The notes under the pieces: model-generated
Database searches by the model: none
Told to the model about the DNA's origin: nothing
Seen by the model: the letters and a program-made list of their open reading frames with translations, nothing else
Made by a program: the position numbers and the translations under genes
In this document: positions 24,470-31,883 of the stretch, piece by piece
How the letters are laid out: every line of letters begins with the position of its first letter
Numbering within the stretch: the stretch's first letter is position 1
From: Desulfobacteria bacterium
GTDB taxonomy: Bacteria; Desulfobacterota; Desulfobacteria; Desulfobacterales; C00003060
Direction: 5' to 3'
NCBI GenBank assembly: GCA_030145395.1
Contig: JAQYVR010000068.1
Coordinates: 1-34,410 of the forward strand
DNA length: 34,410 bases

Positions 24470-24835
24470 ATGAAAAAGATACTGATTGTTGATGACGAGG
24501 ACAAGGTTAGAAAGCTGGTAGAAGTTACGCTTTCTGTAGGCAAGCTCGAGATTCTGCATGCCTCCTCAGGCGATGAGGCCGTAAAGATAGCACGAGAGGC
24601 CAAGCCTGACATTATCTTGTTGGACATCATGATGCCGGGCAGGCTTGATGGTTATGACGTCTGCAGCCTTCTCAAAAAGGACCCTGATACTAAGGATATT
24701 TACATTATTATGCTTACGGCCAAAGGGCAACAGGCCGAGAAGGAGAGGGGACTTGCCATGGGCGCTGATGAATATTTCGTGAAGCCTTTTAGCCCCATGG
24801 AGCTGATGGATAAGATAGACAGTATACTTGCCTAA
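24470..24835 (+). CDS. Single-domain response regulator (CheY-like receiver)
   Basis: The start is placed at ATG 24470 (MKKILIVDDEDK), 8 bp after the kinase stop; an in-frame TTG at 24449 would overlap the kinase gene. The 121 residues are one receiver domain: acidic pocket D8 and D9, phosphoacceptor D52 (IILLDIMMPG), T83 and K105 (YFVKPF). There is no DNA-binding or enzymatic output domain, so it acts by protein contact or passes phosphate to another protein elsewhere. It is almost certainly the partner of the kinase upstream. Confidence 0.93.
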   Translation: MKKILIVDDEDKVRKLVEVTLSVGKLEILHASSGDEAVKIAREAKPDIILLDIMMPGRLDGYDVCSLLKKDPDTKDIYIIMLTAKGQQAEKERGLAMGADEYFVKPFSPMELMDKIDSILA

Positions 24836-24853
24836 GCGCGGAGGAAAAAGGTT

Positions 24854-26083
24854 TTGCAGAGGATATGGCTTGGCGTCACCGTCATTTTGATCGGGCTTGG
24901 CATTTATGGCCTATATGGCTATCTTCGCCTGGAAGCGCCGCCGATCGTTGAAGAAGAGGTTCTGAAGCCGTTACAGCTTACCACTTCCGCTTCTGCTCCC
25001 GGAGTCACCCCGAATGAGATAGTCATCGGTTCATCTTTAGCCCTCGGGGGACATGCCAGCTTCTTGGGCACCGAGTACCTTCACGGTGCCATGTGTTTGA
25101 TCAACCAGATAAACAAAGAGGGCGGTATCCACCACCGCAAGATCAGGGTGATCGCCTATGATGATGGATACGACCCGCCACGATGTGTGGCCAACACACA
25201 AAGGTTAATCCATAAGGACAAAGTATTTGCGCTCTTCTGTTATGTGGGGACCCCAACCACCGTAAAGATCATTGATACCGTAGAGGAAAACAAGATTCCT
25301 CTTCTGGGTCTTTTTACCGGGGCCGACAAACTACGATTTCCCTTCCGGCATTATATCTTCAACATCCGATCATCTTATTACCAGGAGACCAATGCCGTAG
25401 TCCGCTACTTTGTGGAAGAGAAAGGGTTGCGACGTATAGCGGTATTCTATCAATATGATGACTATGGTTTTGACGGCCTGAAGGGGACACAGATTGCTTT
25501 GCAGAGATATGGTCTCTCTCCTGTGGCTACGGGGAGTTTTGTAAGGGGAACCCTGGAAATCGAGGATGCCCTGAAAAAGATCCAGAAATCTGAGGCCCAG
25601 GCGGTCATAATGATCGGTACGTATAGCCCATGCGCCAAGTTTATCAAGGAAGCCAGGGCCAGGCGGTTCAATCCCTTGTTTCATAACGTCTCTTTTGTAG
25701 GAGCGGACAAACTCGTTCAGGAGCTTGGTGATGCCGGTGAGGGAGTCTTCATAACCCAAGTCGTTCCCCCTCCCACGCAACGAATTCTTTTACCCGCGAG
25801 CGAGCAATATTCCCGACTGCTGTCACAATATTATCCGCAGGACAAACCGAACTTCGTCAGTTTTGAAGGCTTCATTAACGCCAGGGTTCTGATTGAAGCC
25901 TTGAGGCGGGCAGGGCGGGACATTTCTCGGGAAGGTTTCATCAGGACATTAGAGTCTATTAAGGAACATTACGTGGGGATCGGGGCAGTTATCAATTTCG
26001 GACCCAAGGACCATCAGGGGATAGACGACGTATACCTCACTGAAGTCAGGGATGGACAACTTCAGCTTTTGTTCTACAAATAA
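24854..26083 (+). CDS. Type-I periplasmic substrate-binding protein (Leu/Ile/Val-binding family), membrane-anchored
   Basis: The start is TTG 24854, with GGAGG about nine bases upstream; no better ATG exists. The 409-residue product has an N-terminal hydrophobic helix (LGVTVILIGLGIYGLYGYL) without a lipobox or clear cleavage site, so it is probably held in the inner membrane. The mature part is a Peripla_BP_6 fold: NEIVIGSSLALGGHASFLG, INKEGGIHHRKIRVIAYDDG, FCYVGTPTTVKI, IAVFYQYDDYGFDGLKG and FEGFINARVLIEALRRAG. Such proteins bind branched-chain amino acids, amides or aromatic acids. No ABC permease or ATPase gene is near and the gene ends a kinase/receiver operon, so a sensory role is more likely than transport. 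The ligand is unknown. Confidence 0.88.
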   Translation: MQRIWLGVTVILIGLGIYGLYGYLRLEAPPIVEEEVLKPLQLTTSASAPGVTPNEIVIGSSLALGGHASFLGTEYLHGAMCLINQINKEGGIHHRKIRVIAYDDGYDPPRCVANTQRLIHKDKVFALFCYVGTPTTVKIIDTVEENKIPLLGLFTGADKLRFPFRHYIFNIRSSYYQETNAVVRYFVEEKGLRRIAVFYQYDDYGFDGLKGTQIALQRYGLSPVATGSFVRGTLEIEDALKKIQKSEAQAVIMIGTYSPCAKFIKEARARRFNPLFHNVSFVGADKLVQELGDAGEGVFITQVVPPPTQRILLPASEQYSRLLSQYYPQDKPNFVSFEGFINARVLIEALRRAGRDISREGFIRTLESIKEHYVGIGAVINFGPKDHQGIDDVYLTEVRDGQLQLLFYK

Positions 26084-26092
26084 GGCCAGGTC

Positions 26093-26338
26093 TTAGGATA
26101 CTGGCAGACAAATCTTAAACTGAGTCCCGGCATTCAGTCCACTAGCTACGTCCATTGTCCCGCCGTGTTTCTCTACAATCCCATAACATATAAACAGGCC
26201 CAGGCCGGTACCGACGCCCTTCTCTTTGGTCGTAAAAAAGGGTTCAAAAAGATGCTCCAAGGTCTCGCTGGACATGCCACAACCTGTATCTTCAAATGAG
26301 ATTTGCATGTAAGGCTGTTTTTTTGGTGATTCTTCCAC
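26093..26338 (-). pseudogene. Histidine kinase ATPase-domain remnant
   Basis: The frame encodes only the end of a HATPase_c domain: QISFEDTGCGMSSETLEHLF (G1 box), EPFFTTKEKGVGTGLGLFIC (F and G2 boxes) and GTQFKICLPVS at the C-terminus. The N box, HisKA and sensor are missing. The frame is closed by TAG about 27 bp before the GTG at 26338, and no kinase-like sequence is visible in any frame between 26339 and 26570. It is convergent with the SBP gene, 9 bp from its stop. Best read as a 5'-deleted kinase gene. The motif type (EPFFTTKExGxGTGLGL) is of the NtrB-like class and differs from the intact kinase upstream, so it is not a recent duplicate of it. Confidence 0.7.
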
Positions 26339-26570
26339 ACGGCAACACCCCTATACGCTTGGTAGCGTGTTTGTAAATGCGTCAAAACTGTGCAGAAGAC
26401 AGTGCCGTTGTGGTACCTGTCAGGAAATATGCAGTGACCTGACTTCAAAAAGGGATGCCCCCTGACAGTTCCTCATAATGGTTCAAAACAGAACATACTT
26501 ATGAGAGTTACTATAACAGGCAACCGAACTGCCTTCATACATGACTCTGCTTTGGGGCTTTATCTTCAGG

Positions 26571-28382
26571 TTATTTCTTCGTGGGCCGAACCCTCAGGGA
26601 GAGATCTTCAAGCTGTGTAGCAGAGGCCTCGCAAGGGGCTTCGGTAAGGAGGCAGGCCGCCTTTTGGGTCTTTGGAAAGGCTATCACATCCCGGATGGAG
26701 GTCTGTTTGGCCATAAGCATGACGAGCCTGTCAAACCCAAGGGCAATGCCGCCATGAGGGGGGGCGCCAAAATCAAGGGCCTCTAAAAGAAAGCCAAACT
26801 TCTTTTCATAGGTGTCACGATCAATATTCAAAGCCTCAAACACTCTTTCCTGAACCGTTCTCTGATGGTTACGGATGCTTCCCCCGCCAATCTCAATTCC
26901 GTTGAGTACAAGGTCATAGGCCCTGGATCGAACAGTAAGTGGATCTTGGGATAGCCGACTCAAGTCCTCCTCAAGGGGAGCTGTGAAGGGATGGTGCATA
27001 GCTATATACCGTTTCCCCTCCTCGTCATATTCCACCAGCGGAAACTGGGTCACCCACACAAAGTCGTACGTGTCCTCTTTGATCAGCTTCAGTTTCTCAG
27101 CCAAGTGGCTTCGAAGCTGTCCCAAAGCCTCATTCACCACTTTTGGTTGATCGGCTACGAAGAAGACCAGGTCATCGGGCTCCATATCAAGCCTTTGGCG
27201 TAAGGATTCCTTTTCCGAATCTGAAAAGAACTTGGCAATCGGCGATTGCCAAGCATCAGGTCGAACCTTGATCCAGGCCAGGCCCTTGGCCTTATAGATA
27301 GCTACCAATGCTGTCAGGTCATCGATCTCTTTCCGGGAAAAACCGATACACCCCTTTGCGTTCAAGGCCTTAACCAGGCCACCGGCCTTAACTACGTCTG
27401 CAAAGGCGTTGAATTCTGAGGTGCCTACGATGTCGGATACATCTGTTAGTTCCAGGGCGAATCGAAGGTCAGGCTTGTCCAGCCCAAATCGGCCGGTTGC
27501 CTCGTCGTACGTCAGGCGCTTGAACGGATGCTCGAGCTCCACCCCTAAAACCTCTCTAAAAACGGCGACCAGCATCTCTTCGGTGACAGCCATCACGTCT
27601 TCTTCTGTGACAAAGGACATTTCCATGTCAAGCTGGGTAAATTCCGGTTGTCTATCTGCGCGCAGATCTTCGTCTCGAAAGCAGCGTACGATCTGGTAAT
27701 ATTTTTCAAATCCGGCCAACATGAGAAGCTGCTTGAAGATTTGCGGGGACTGCGGCAGGGCATAGAACTGGCCCGGATTGACCCGGCTTGGCACCAGATA
27801 GTCACGGGCGCCTTCTGGTGTACTCCTTGTCAGGAACGGCGTTTCGATATCTATAAACCCAAGGTTGTTGAGATAGGAACGAATGGCTGCGGCTGCCTTG
27901 TGTCGAAGCATAAGATTTGTCTGGAGCCCCGGACGGCGCATATCAAGGTAACGGTATTGCAGAGAGAGGCTTTCCGATACCTGAGTATTATCTTCTATGA
28001 CAAAGGGAGGTGTCCGGGACATGTTGAAAATCCATAGTTCTGAGGCCATCACGTCAATCTCGCCCGTCTTCATCTTCGGGTTGACCATCCCGTCAGGCCG
28101 AGGTTCCACTGTTCCACGAGCTGCCAGAACGAATTCGTTTCGGATAACATGGGCTTTTTCGTGAGTTTCTTTGTTAAACTTCGGGTTGAAGACCACCTGG
28201 GTAATACCTTCCCGGTCGCGAAGGTCCACAAAAATTACACCACCATGGTCACGCCTGCGCTGAACCCATCCCATCAACACCACTTCTTTGCCAATGTCTT
28301 TAGCTGTCAACTCCGAACAGTTATGGGTGCGCTTCATGTCGCCAAGTGAGTCAAATAATATTTTCTCTTCTTCGGTTTTCAT
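26571..28382 (-). CDS. aspS: Aspartate--tRNA ligase
   Basis: A 603-residue bacterial-type class IIb synthetase. An N-terminal OB anticodon-binding domain (VLMGWVQRRRDHGGVIFVDLRDREG) is followed by motif 1 around the IETPFLTRSTPEGARDYLVP segment, motif 2 (QIVRCFRDEDLRADRQPEFTQLDME), a GAD insertion and motif 3 (GGIALGFDRLVMLM). It charges tRNA-Asp, and possibly tRNA-Asn if the cell uses the amidotransferase route. The ATG at 28382 shares one base with the hisS stop (TAATG) and has GGAAG upstream. The usual family start would be the internal ATG at 28337 (MKRTHNCSEL), so a 15-residue shorter form is possible. It forms an operon with hisS. Confidence 0.95.
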   Translation of the reverse strand: MKTEEEKILFDSLGDMKRTHNCSELTAKDIGKEVVLMGWVQRRRDHGGVIFVDLRDREGITQVVFNPKFNKETHEKAHVIRNEFVLAARGTVEPRPDGMVNPKMKTGEIDVMASELWIFNMSRTPPFVIEDNTQVSESLSLQYRYLDMRRPGLQTNLMLRHKAAAAIRSYLNNLGFIDIETPFLTRSTPEGARDYLVPSRVNPGQFYALPQSPQIFKQLLMLAGFEKYYQIVRCFRDEDLRADRQPEFTQLDMEMSFVTEEDVMAVTEEMLVAVFREVLGVELEHPFKRLTYDEATGRFGLDKPDLRFALELTDVSDIVGTSEFNAFADVVKAGGLVKALNAKGCIGFSRKEIDDLTALVAIYKAKGLAWIKVRPDAWQSPIAKFFSDSEKESLRQRLDMEPDDLVFFVADQPKVVNEALGQLRSHLAEKLKLIKEDTYDFVWVTQFPLVEYDEEGKRYIAMHHPFTAPLEEDLSRLSQDPLTVRSRAYDLVLNGIEIGGGSIRNHQRTVQERVFEALNIDRDTYEKKFGFLLEALDFGAPPHGGIALGFDRLVMLMAKQTSIRDVIAFPKTQKAACLLTEAPCEASATQLEDLSLRVRPTKK

Positions 28383-29656
28383 TATCTGCTTCCAACTGCT
28401 GTAGTATCTATTCGGTTAACGACAAAGCTTATAATATTCTCGAGGGGAACTTTCTCTTGTTCCTTGGTTGTCATATTTCTGAGCACCGCAATCCCGTCAT
28501 CCAATTCACGGTCGCCCACGATAAGGACATATGATGCCTCGAGTTTATCCGCCCGGCGCATCTGGCTCTTAAGGCTCCGATTTTCAAAATCGATCTCAGC
28601 TCTAACCCGTTGAAGTCGAAGATCCTGAAGCCATTGAAAACCCACACTCTGCGCTCGCTTGCCAATGGCAGCAATAAATACATGAGGTCGTTTCTCAAAA
28701 ACTTGAGCACGGCCTGCAAGAAGTTCAATCAACCTATCCAGGCCTATGGCAAACCCCACTCCGGGCTGCTCAGGGCCCCCCAGTGCTTTCACAAGGCCGT
28801 CATAACGTCCGCCACCCGCCACGGCGTCCTGCGCACCTAGAGACTCGGCCAAAACCTCGAATGTCGTCCGTGTGTAATAGTCCAGTCCTCTAACCAGGCC
28901 GTGGTTGATCTGGTAAGGTACTTGAAACCCTTCCAGGGATTCCTTCACACTTCCAAAATGCGCCCGGCATGTCTCACAAAGGTGGTCAAGGACGGAGGGG
29001 GCATCTTGCATAGTCTCCTTGCAGGATGGGACCTTGCAGTCGAAGAGACGCAAGGGGTTTTGATCCTGCCTCCTGAGGCAGTCTGAACAGAGTTGCCCGG
29101 AGTGACTTGTCAGAAAAGATTCTAGCGCATTCTTAAAACGCGGACGGCACTCCGGGCACCCGAGGGAGTTGATCTGGAGCGTAATGTCAGGAAGCTCCAG
29201 GCGGCCCATGAATCTCATTAACAAGAGTATAAGTTCGGCATCCGTTCTGGGATCATCCACTCCAAAGACCTCTGCATTAATCTGATAAAATTGTCTATAC
29301 CGCCCTTTCTGGGGACGCTCCCTGCGGAACATGGGGCCGATCGTGTATAACTTCCACACCGGATCTTTTGCATACAGCCGGTGCTGAACATAGGCCCTGA
29401 CTACCGAGGCTGTTGCCTCGGGCCGCAGCGTTAGTGAAGCTCCGCCACGGTCGGTGAAGGTATACATCTCTTTCTCCACAATGTCGGTGCCGGCCCCGAT
29501 GCTGCGGGAAAAGAGCTCTGTTTGCTCGAGTAGTGGGATGCGGAGTTCGTAGAAACCGAAATCTTCAAGCAGCTCTCGCGCCAATGCTTCAACATGCTGC
29601 CAGAGTGCAGTATCCGCCGGAAGAATATCCTTAAAACCCCTAACGAGTTTGATCAT
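28382..29656 (-). CDS. hisS: Histidine--tRNA ligase
   Basis: A class IIa synthetase of 424 residues with the start at ATG 29656 (MIKLVRGFKDILPADTALWQ), the common HisRS N-terminus, preceded by AGAGGCG. A 14-residue longer form from 29698 is open but lacks a ribosome site. Motif 2 is MFRRERPQKGRYRQFYQINAE; the histidine signatures are VRGLDYYTRTTFEV and GGRYDGL; motif 3 is GVGFAIGLDRL. A Cys-x2-Cys pair recurs (CPECRP, CSDC, CETC), giving an extra metal-binding look to the insertion domain found in some bacterial HisRS. The C-terminal anticodon-binding domain ends NRIDTTAVGSR. It overlaps aspS by one base. Confidence 0.95.
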   Translation of the reverse strand: MIKLVRGFKDILPADTALWQHVEALARELLEDFGFYELRIPLLEQTELFSRSIGAGTDIVEKEMYTFTDRGGASLTLRPEATASVVRAYVQHRLYAKDPVWKLYTIGPMFRRERPQKGRYRQFYQINAEVFGVDDPRTDAELILLLMRFMGRLELPDITLQINSLGCPECRPRFKNALESFLTSHSGQLCSDCLRRQDQNPLRLFDCKVPSCKETMQDAPSVLDHLCETCRAHFGSVKESLEGFQVPYQINHGLVRGLDYYTRTTFEVLAESLGAQDAVAGGGRYDGLVKALGGPEQPGVGFAIGLDRLIELLAGRAQVFEKRPHVFIAAIGKRAQSVGFQWLQDLRLQRVRAEIDFENRSLKSQMRRADKLEASYVLIVGDRELDDGIAVLRNMTTKEQEKVPLENIISFVVNRIDTTAVGSR

Positions 29657-29852
29657 ATTGGGAACGCCTCTTATAAACCCATGATTTTGATGAGACAAAG
29701 AACGCTTAACGCATAGAAAACGGAGAAGTCAACACAATTATGCAGGCTTCAATAAGTTGACCGGTTTCATTTCATCATGCTATTGATAGTTGTGTTGTCG
29801 TCATAAGTAGAAGTGTCCTGAGGGTCTGGAATGGGACGGAAGGATACGTGAT

Positions 29853-30272
29853 GTGTCCAAGAAGTACGAGTTTATAGAGCATACAGCCGACTTGGGGCTC
29901 AAGGCGTACGGTGCCAGCATTGAGGAGTTATTCGTCAATGCAGCCGAGGGCTTCTTTGACGTCATTGTATCACCCAAGAGTGTTGAGGAAAGAGAGGAGA
30001 GGGTTATAGAAGTGGAGGCTGAGGCCCTGGACGAGTTGATGGTCAGCTGGCTCTCTGAACTTCTGTACATTCACGACACCGAGAAGTTGGTCTTTAAATG
30101 TTTTGAAGTCAAGCGGTTAAAGGGTAATCAGGTGGAGGCGATAGCGCGGGGAGAACTCTTAGATCCTGCACGCCACGAAATCAAGACAGGGATCAAAGCG
30201 GTGACTTATCATCAACTGTATGTTGAAGAAAGCGAAGGAGGTTGGGAAACCCAGGTCATATTTGATATATGA
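29853..30272 (+). CDS. Archease, RtcB activator
   Basis: A 139-residue archease. The N-terminus KKYEFIEHTADLGLKAYGAS carries the conserved HTAD motif whose Asp helps bind the metal. Other family blocks are ELFVNAAEGFFDVI, VSWLSELLYIHDTE and the C-terminal KAVTYHQLYVEE, with the conserved xxTYHxL. Archease speeds guanylylation and multiple turnover of the RNA ligase RtcB, whose gene follows in the same direction. The start is GTG 29853 with AAGGA nine bases upstream. No TM or signal. Confidence 0.92.
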   Translation: MSKKYEFIEHTADLGLKAYGASIEELFVNAAEGFFDVIVSPKSVEEREERVIEVEAEALDELMVSWLSELLYIHDTEKLVFKCFEVKRLKGNQVEAIARGELLDPARHEIKTGIKAVTYHQLYVEESEGGWETQVIFDI

Positions 30273-30279
30273 TGGAAGT

Positions 30280-30353
30280 GGCGTAAGGTCCACGGCGCAA
30301 GGCGTACGGCAAAAAAAATCATATCGTGCGCCTTAGGCCTTGTGCCTTATGCC
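30280..30353. repeat. Long imperfect inverted repeat between archease and rtcB
   Basis: Two 28-bp arms (30280-30307 and 30326-30353) match as inverse complements at 21 of 28 positions, with an 18-nt loop containing A8. The arms are built of GGCGYAAGG-like units. It lies 136 bp after the archease start of translation ends and 56 bp before the rtcB ATG, so it is part of the rtcB leader. There is no T-run after the stem, so it is not a classic terminator. Confidence 0.55.
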
Positions 30354-30408
30354 GGATATTCATACCCATCACTGCGATATTCCGCCTAAGTTTGGGGAGG
30401 TTATCTCC

Positions 30409-31857
30409 ATGCCAACTGACATAGAAGTGAAGAAACTGGATGATTTTCGGTGGCTTCTTCCCAAAAAGGGGAAGATGAGAACCGAGGGGCTTGTCTATGC
30501 GGATGAACGGATGATGGCTGTCATCAGAAAGGATGCAAGCCTTGAGCAGGTGGCCAATGTGGCATGTCTGCCGGGAATTGTGGGCCGCTCTTTGGCAATG
30601 CCTGACATACACTGGGGGTATGGTTTTCCTATTGGCGGTGTGGCCGCCTTTGACATGGAGGATGGCATCGTATCCCCCGGAGGGGTCGGTTACGACATCA
30701 ACTGCGGTGTTCGCCTCTTGCGTTCTGGGCTGGATGCCGGTGAGATCAGGGATCAGATACCGGCCTTGGTGGAAGCCCTGTTTAAGAATATCCCTTCTGG
30801 GGTTGGCTCTCGGCGCAAGGACCTCAGGCTGTCGGCGCATGAGATGGACAGTGTCCTTGTAAAGGGGGCTGGTTGGGCTGTTTCTCAGGGGTATGGCAGC
30901 AAGGAGGATCTTGAACATATCGAAGAACAGGGTTGTATTGCAGGTGGTAACCCGGAGTATGTTTCCCAGAGGGCACGCACACGCGGTAAGGATCAGCTGG
31001 GAACCCTTGGCTCAGGCAATCACTTTGTAGAGGTCGGTTACGTTGAAACAGTTTATGATGAGGCAGCTGCCGAGGCCTTGTCCTTGCATGAAGGGCAAGT
31101 AACTGTCCTTGTGCATACGGGTTCAAGGGGGCTCGGACATCAAGTCTGCGATGACTACATCAAGGCGCTGCTCAAGGCATCGGCAAAGTATAAAATAGAC
31201 TTGCCTGATAAACAGCTGTGCTGTGCTCCTCTGGCGTCCAAGGAAAGCCGGCATTACCTTTCGGCTATGGCCTGTGCCGCTAATTTTGCCTTCTGCAATC
31301 GTCAGCTGATTACTCACTGGGTTCGGGAGACTTTGCAGGACGTTTTACAGACGGGGCCCCGGGGATTGGGGCTACAGCTGGTCTATGATATCTGCCACAA
31401 TATAGCCAAAGTGGAGACCCACAATGTGGAGGGGAAGGCACGAAAGTTATGTGTTCACCGGAAAGGGGCGACCAGGGCCTTTCCCCCTCATTCGCCTTTT
31501 TTGCCGGATGAATACAAAGAAGTTGGGCAACCAGTGTTGATTCCTGGAGACATGGGCCGCTATTCCTATGTGCTCGTGGGTACCGAGACGGCGTTACGAG
31601 AAACTTTTGGTAGTACTTGCCATGGGGCTGGACGCGTAATGAGCAGGCGCCAGGCACAAAAGGTTGCCAGAGGCCGCGCAATTGTCCGTGAGCTGGAAGA
31701 TAAGGGGATCTATGTTCGGGGTGCAGGAAAGGGGACCATCATGGAGGAAATCCCTGAAGCGTATAAGGATGTGGCCGATGTAGTGAATATAGTGCACCAG
31801 GCCGGGATCGGCAAGAAGGTTGTAAGGTTAAGACCGATGGGCGTCATCAAAGGGTAA
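30409..31857 (+). CDS. rtcB: RNA-splicing ligase RtcB
   Basis: The start is placed at ATG 30409 (MPTDIEVKKLDDFRWLLPKK), preceded eight bases upstream by GGGGAGG. A longer frame from 30340 would begin inside the inverted repeat. The product is 482 residues, close to the archaeal and long bacterial RtcB length. Conserved blocks include AMPDIHWGYGFPIGG, GGVGYDINCGVRL (Mn-binding Asp and Cys), GSGNHFVEV, LVHTGSRGLGHQV, CHNIAKVE, VHRKGATRAFPP and CHGAGRVMSRRQA, whose His accepts GMP. The enzyme joins 2',3'-cyclic phosphate or 3'-phosphate to 5'-OH RNA ends using GTP and Mn2+, for tRNA splicing or RNA repair. The archease gene upstream is its known activator. Confidence 0.95.
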   Translation: MPTDIEVKKLDDFRWLLPKKGKMRTEGLVYADERMMAVIRKDASLEQVANVACLPGIVGRSLAMPDIHWGYGFPIGGVAAFDMEDGIVSPGGVGYDINCGVRLLRSGLDAGEIRDQIPALVEALFKNIPSGVGSRRKDLRLSAHEMDSVLVKGAGWAVSQGYGSKEDLEHIEEQGCIAGGNPEYVSQRARTRGKDQLGTLGSGNHFVEVGYVETVYDEAAAEALSLHEGQVTVLVHTGSRGLGHQVCDDYIKALLKASAKYKIDLPDKQLCCAPLASKESRHYLSAMACAANFAFCNRQLITHWVRETLQDVLQTGPRGLGLQLVYDICHNIAKVETHNVEGKARKLCVHRKGATRAFPPHSPFLPDEYKEVGQPVLIPGDMGRYSYVLVGTETALRETFGSTCHGAGRVMSRRQAQKVARGRAIVRELEDKGIYVRGAGKGTIMEEIPEAYKDVADVVNIVHQAGIGKKVVRLRPMGVIKG

Positions 31858-31883
31858 GGAGAGTGTAGGAATTCCGAGGTGCT

